The notes under the pieces were generated by a model. It was given only the letters and a program-made list of their open reading frames with translations, had not been told where the DNA came from and ran no database searches. The position numbers and the translations under genes were made by a program. A stretch of DNA of 64,000 nucleotides from CALBRZ01 sp964511065 (GTDB taxonomy: Bacteria > Planctomycetota > Planctomycetia > Pirellulales > S012-138), in assembly GCA_964511065.1 (NCBI GenBank), contig CAZEEG010000008.1, positions 1 through 64,000 of the forward strand. The letters are read 5' to 3'. Position 1 is the stretch's first letter; every line of letters begins with the position of its first letter. Shown here piece by piece: positions 63,347-64,000 of the stretch.

Positions 63347-64000
63347 ATGACCCGTGGCGAAGTGATCCTTGATTCGTACCGGCTGGCCAAATATGCCGTG
63401 TCGGTACCCTGCCACATCTGCGGCGAACCTAACACGGTAGACGCGGAATTGTGCCGCGTCTGCTTCGCCCCCATGGCACTGGCCCACCAAATCCGCAGCA
63501 CCAAAGTGGCACCGACGATGATCGCCACGATCGGCTCCAGCGGCGTGGGCAAGACGGTCTACTTGGGCATGTTGATGGACATGATCAGCCGCCGCACCGA
63601 CGGCACTCAACTGCTTGCCCGCGGGGCGTTCTCCGTCAATCTGCAACAGAAGACGATCCACGCGCTCCAGCAAGGCAGGTTTCCGGAAAAAACACCGAAC
63701 GAACCGGATCGCTGGAACTGGGTTCACTGCCAGTTCAAAAGCGAAGCCTGCCCTAAGCCGGTCGAATTCATCATGCCCGACCTGGCAGGCGAAGCCCTCC
63801 TGGAGGAAGTCGATCATCCGGCCTCGTACCAGGTGGTGCGTTCCTTCCTGTCCAAGTGTGCCGGGGCGATGATCCTGATCGACGCCCTCCAATTGTTCAA
63901 CGGCACGTTTGAACAGGACTTCTTCACCATGAAACTGCTCAGTTACCTGGTGGAGTTGGTCGACGATCCCAAGCGCGGCTGGAGGAACCGGCCGATCGCC
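63347..64000 (+). CDS. zinc-ribbon P-loop GTPase-like protein, cut by window end
   Basis: 218 residues are visible; the frame is open at the right edge. After a short N-terminus comes a zinc ribbon, Cys22/Cys25 and Cys36/Cys39 (CHIC...CRVC). Then a P-loop GSSGVGKT (63-70), an effector-type region, and a G3 motif DLAG (145-148) in EFIMPDLAGEA, followed by AMILIDALQLF. This order fits the double-GTPase/TRAFAC-like families seen in effector and GTPase-associated gene clusters. It starts 153 bases after the FGE-like gene. The guanine-specificity motif lies beyond the window. Confidence 0.8.
   Translation, partial: MTRGEVILDSYRLAKYAVSVPCHICGEPNTVDAELCRVCFAPMALAHQIRSTKVAPTMIATIGSSGVGKTVYLGMLMDMISRRTDGTQLLARGAFSVNLQQKTIHALQQGRFPEKTPNEPDRWNWVHCQFKSEACPKPVEFIMPDLAGEALLEEVDHPASYQVVRSFLSKCAGAMILIDALQLFNGTFEQDFFTMKLLSYLVELVDDPKRGWRNRPIA

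Overview
The window is a GC-rich chromosomal stretch from a planctomycete, probably of the Pirellulales type. The evidence is a DUF1559 protein with a type IV pilin-like N-terminus, a DUF1570 metalloprotease-like protein, a secreted PQQ-type beta-propeller, an alpha/alpha-toroid protein carrying a CxxCH motif, a Tyr/Gly/Ala-rich lipoprotein, a cysteine-rich exported protein beside an OprP-like porin, and loosely packed genes with long intergenic gaps. One run of exactly 100 N (2758-2857) is a scaffold gap. I found no tRNA, rRNA, CRISPR array, insertion sequence or prophage.

Layout. 0-12.5 kb: porin tail, Cys-rich exported protein, hemC, a DUF2760 gene across the gap, gatB, a nucleoside transporter, pyk, adk, a methyltransferase-like gene and ribBA. 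12.5-19 kb: epmA, then an NtrC-type sigma-54 activator and a large hybrid histidine kinase arranged tail to tail. 19.8-24.3 kb: a minus-strand group of AcuI-like reductase, KANL3/Tex30-type hydrolase, aat and a DHA2-type MFS exporter. 24.7-34.3 kb: a membrane-anchored HtrA protease, toroid and propeller proteins, an ABC exporter, and an ABC ATPase/permease pair. 34.3-46.2 kb: a retropepsin-like RimK partner with rimK, aroA, a flavin monooxygenase, a frameshifted fragment of a spermidine-synthase-like membrane protein, a homocysteine methyltransferase, a TadG/vWA protein, RidA, a ceramidase-like protein and an M14 aspartoacylase-like protein.

46.7-51.5 kb is the most interesting block: an NfeD-like protein and a flotillin, then a 54-residue lysine-free protein ending in Gly-Gly-Glu. 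Its last codons overlap the start of a PafA/Dop (Pup ligase/depupylase) homologue that carries an inserted block of transmembrane helices. This looks like a compact, membrane-bound pupylation-like system with no proteasome gene nearby. 51.7-64 kb: a di-haem peroxidase-like protein with a propeller, a DUF1570 protein, the Tyr-rich lipoprotein, a DUF1559 protein, and a Cys/His-rich protein behind a 7-1-7 palindrome of Fur-family type. These are followed by a phytanoyl-CoA dioxygenase-like enzyme and a probable operon of a coiled-coil protein, a membrane-anchored FGE-like protein and a zinc-ribbon P-loop GTPase cut by the window end.

Most genes are housekeeping or typical planctomycete envelope functions. 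Regulation can be read only from a few sites: the 7-1-7 palindrome, palindromes upstream of ribBA and of the Pup-like gene, and two strong hairpins. Functional calls rest on motifs recognised by eye; no database search was run.
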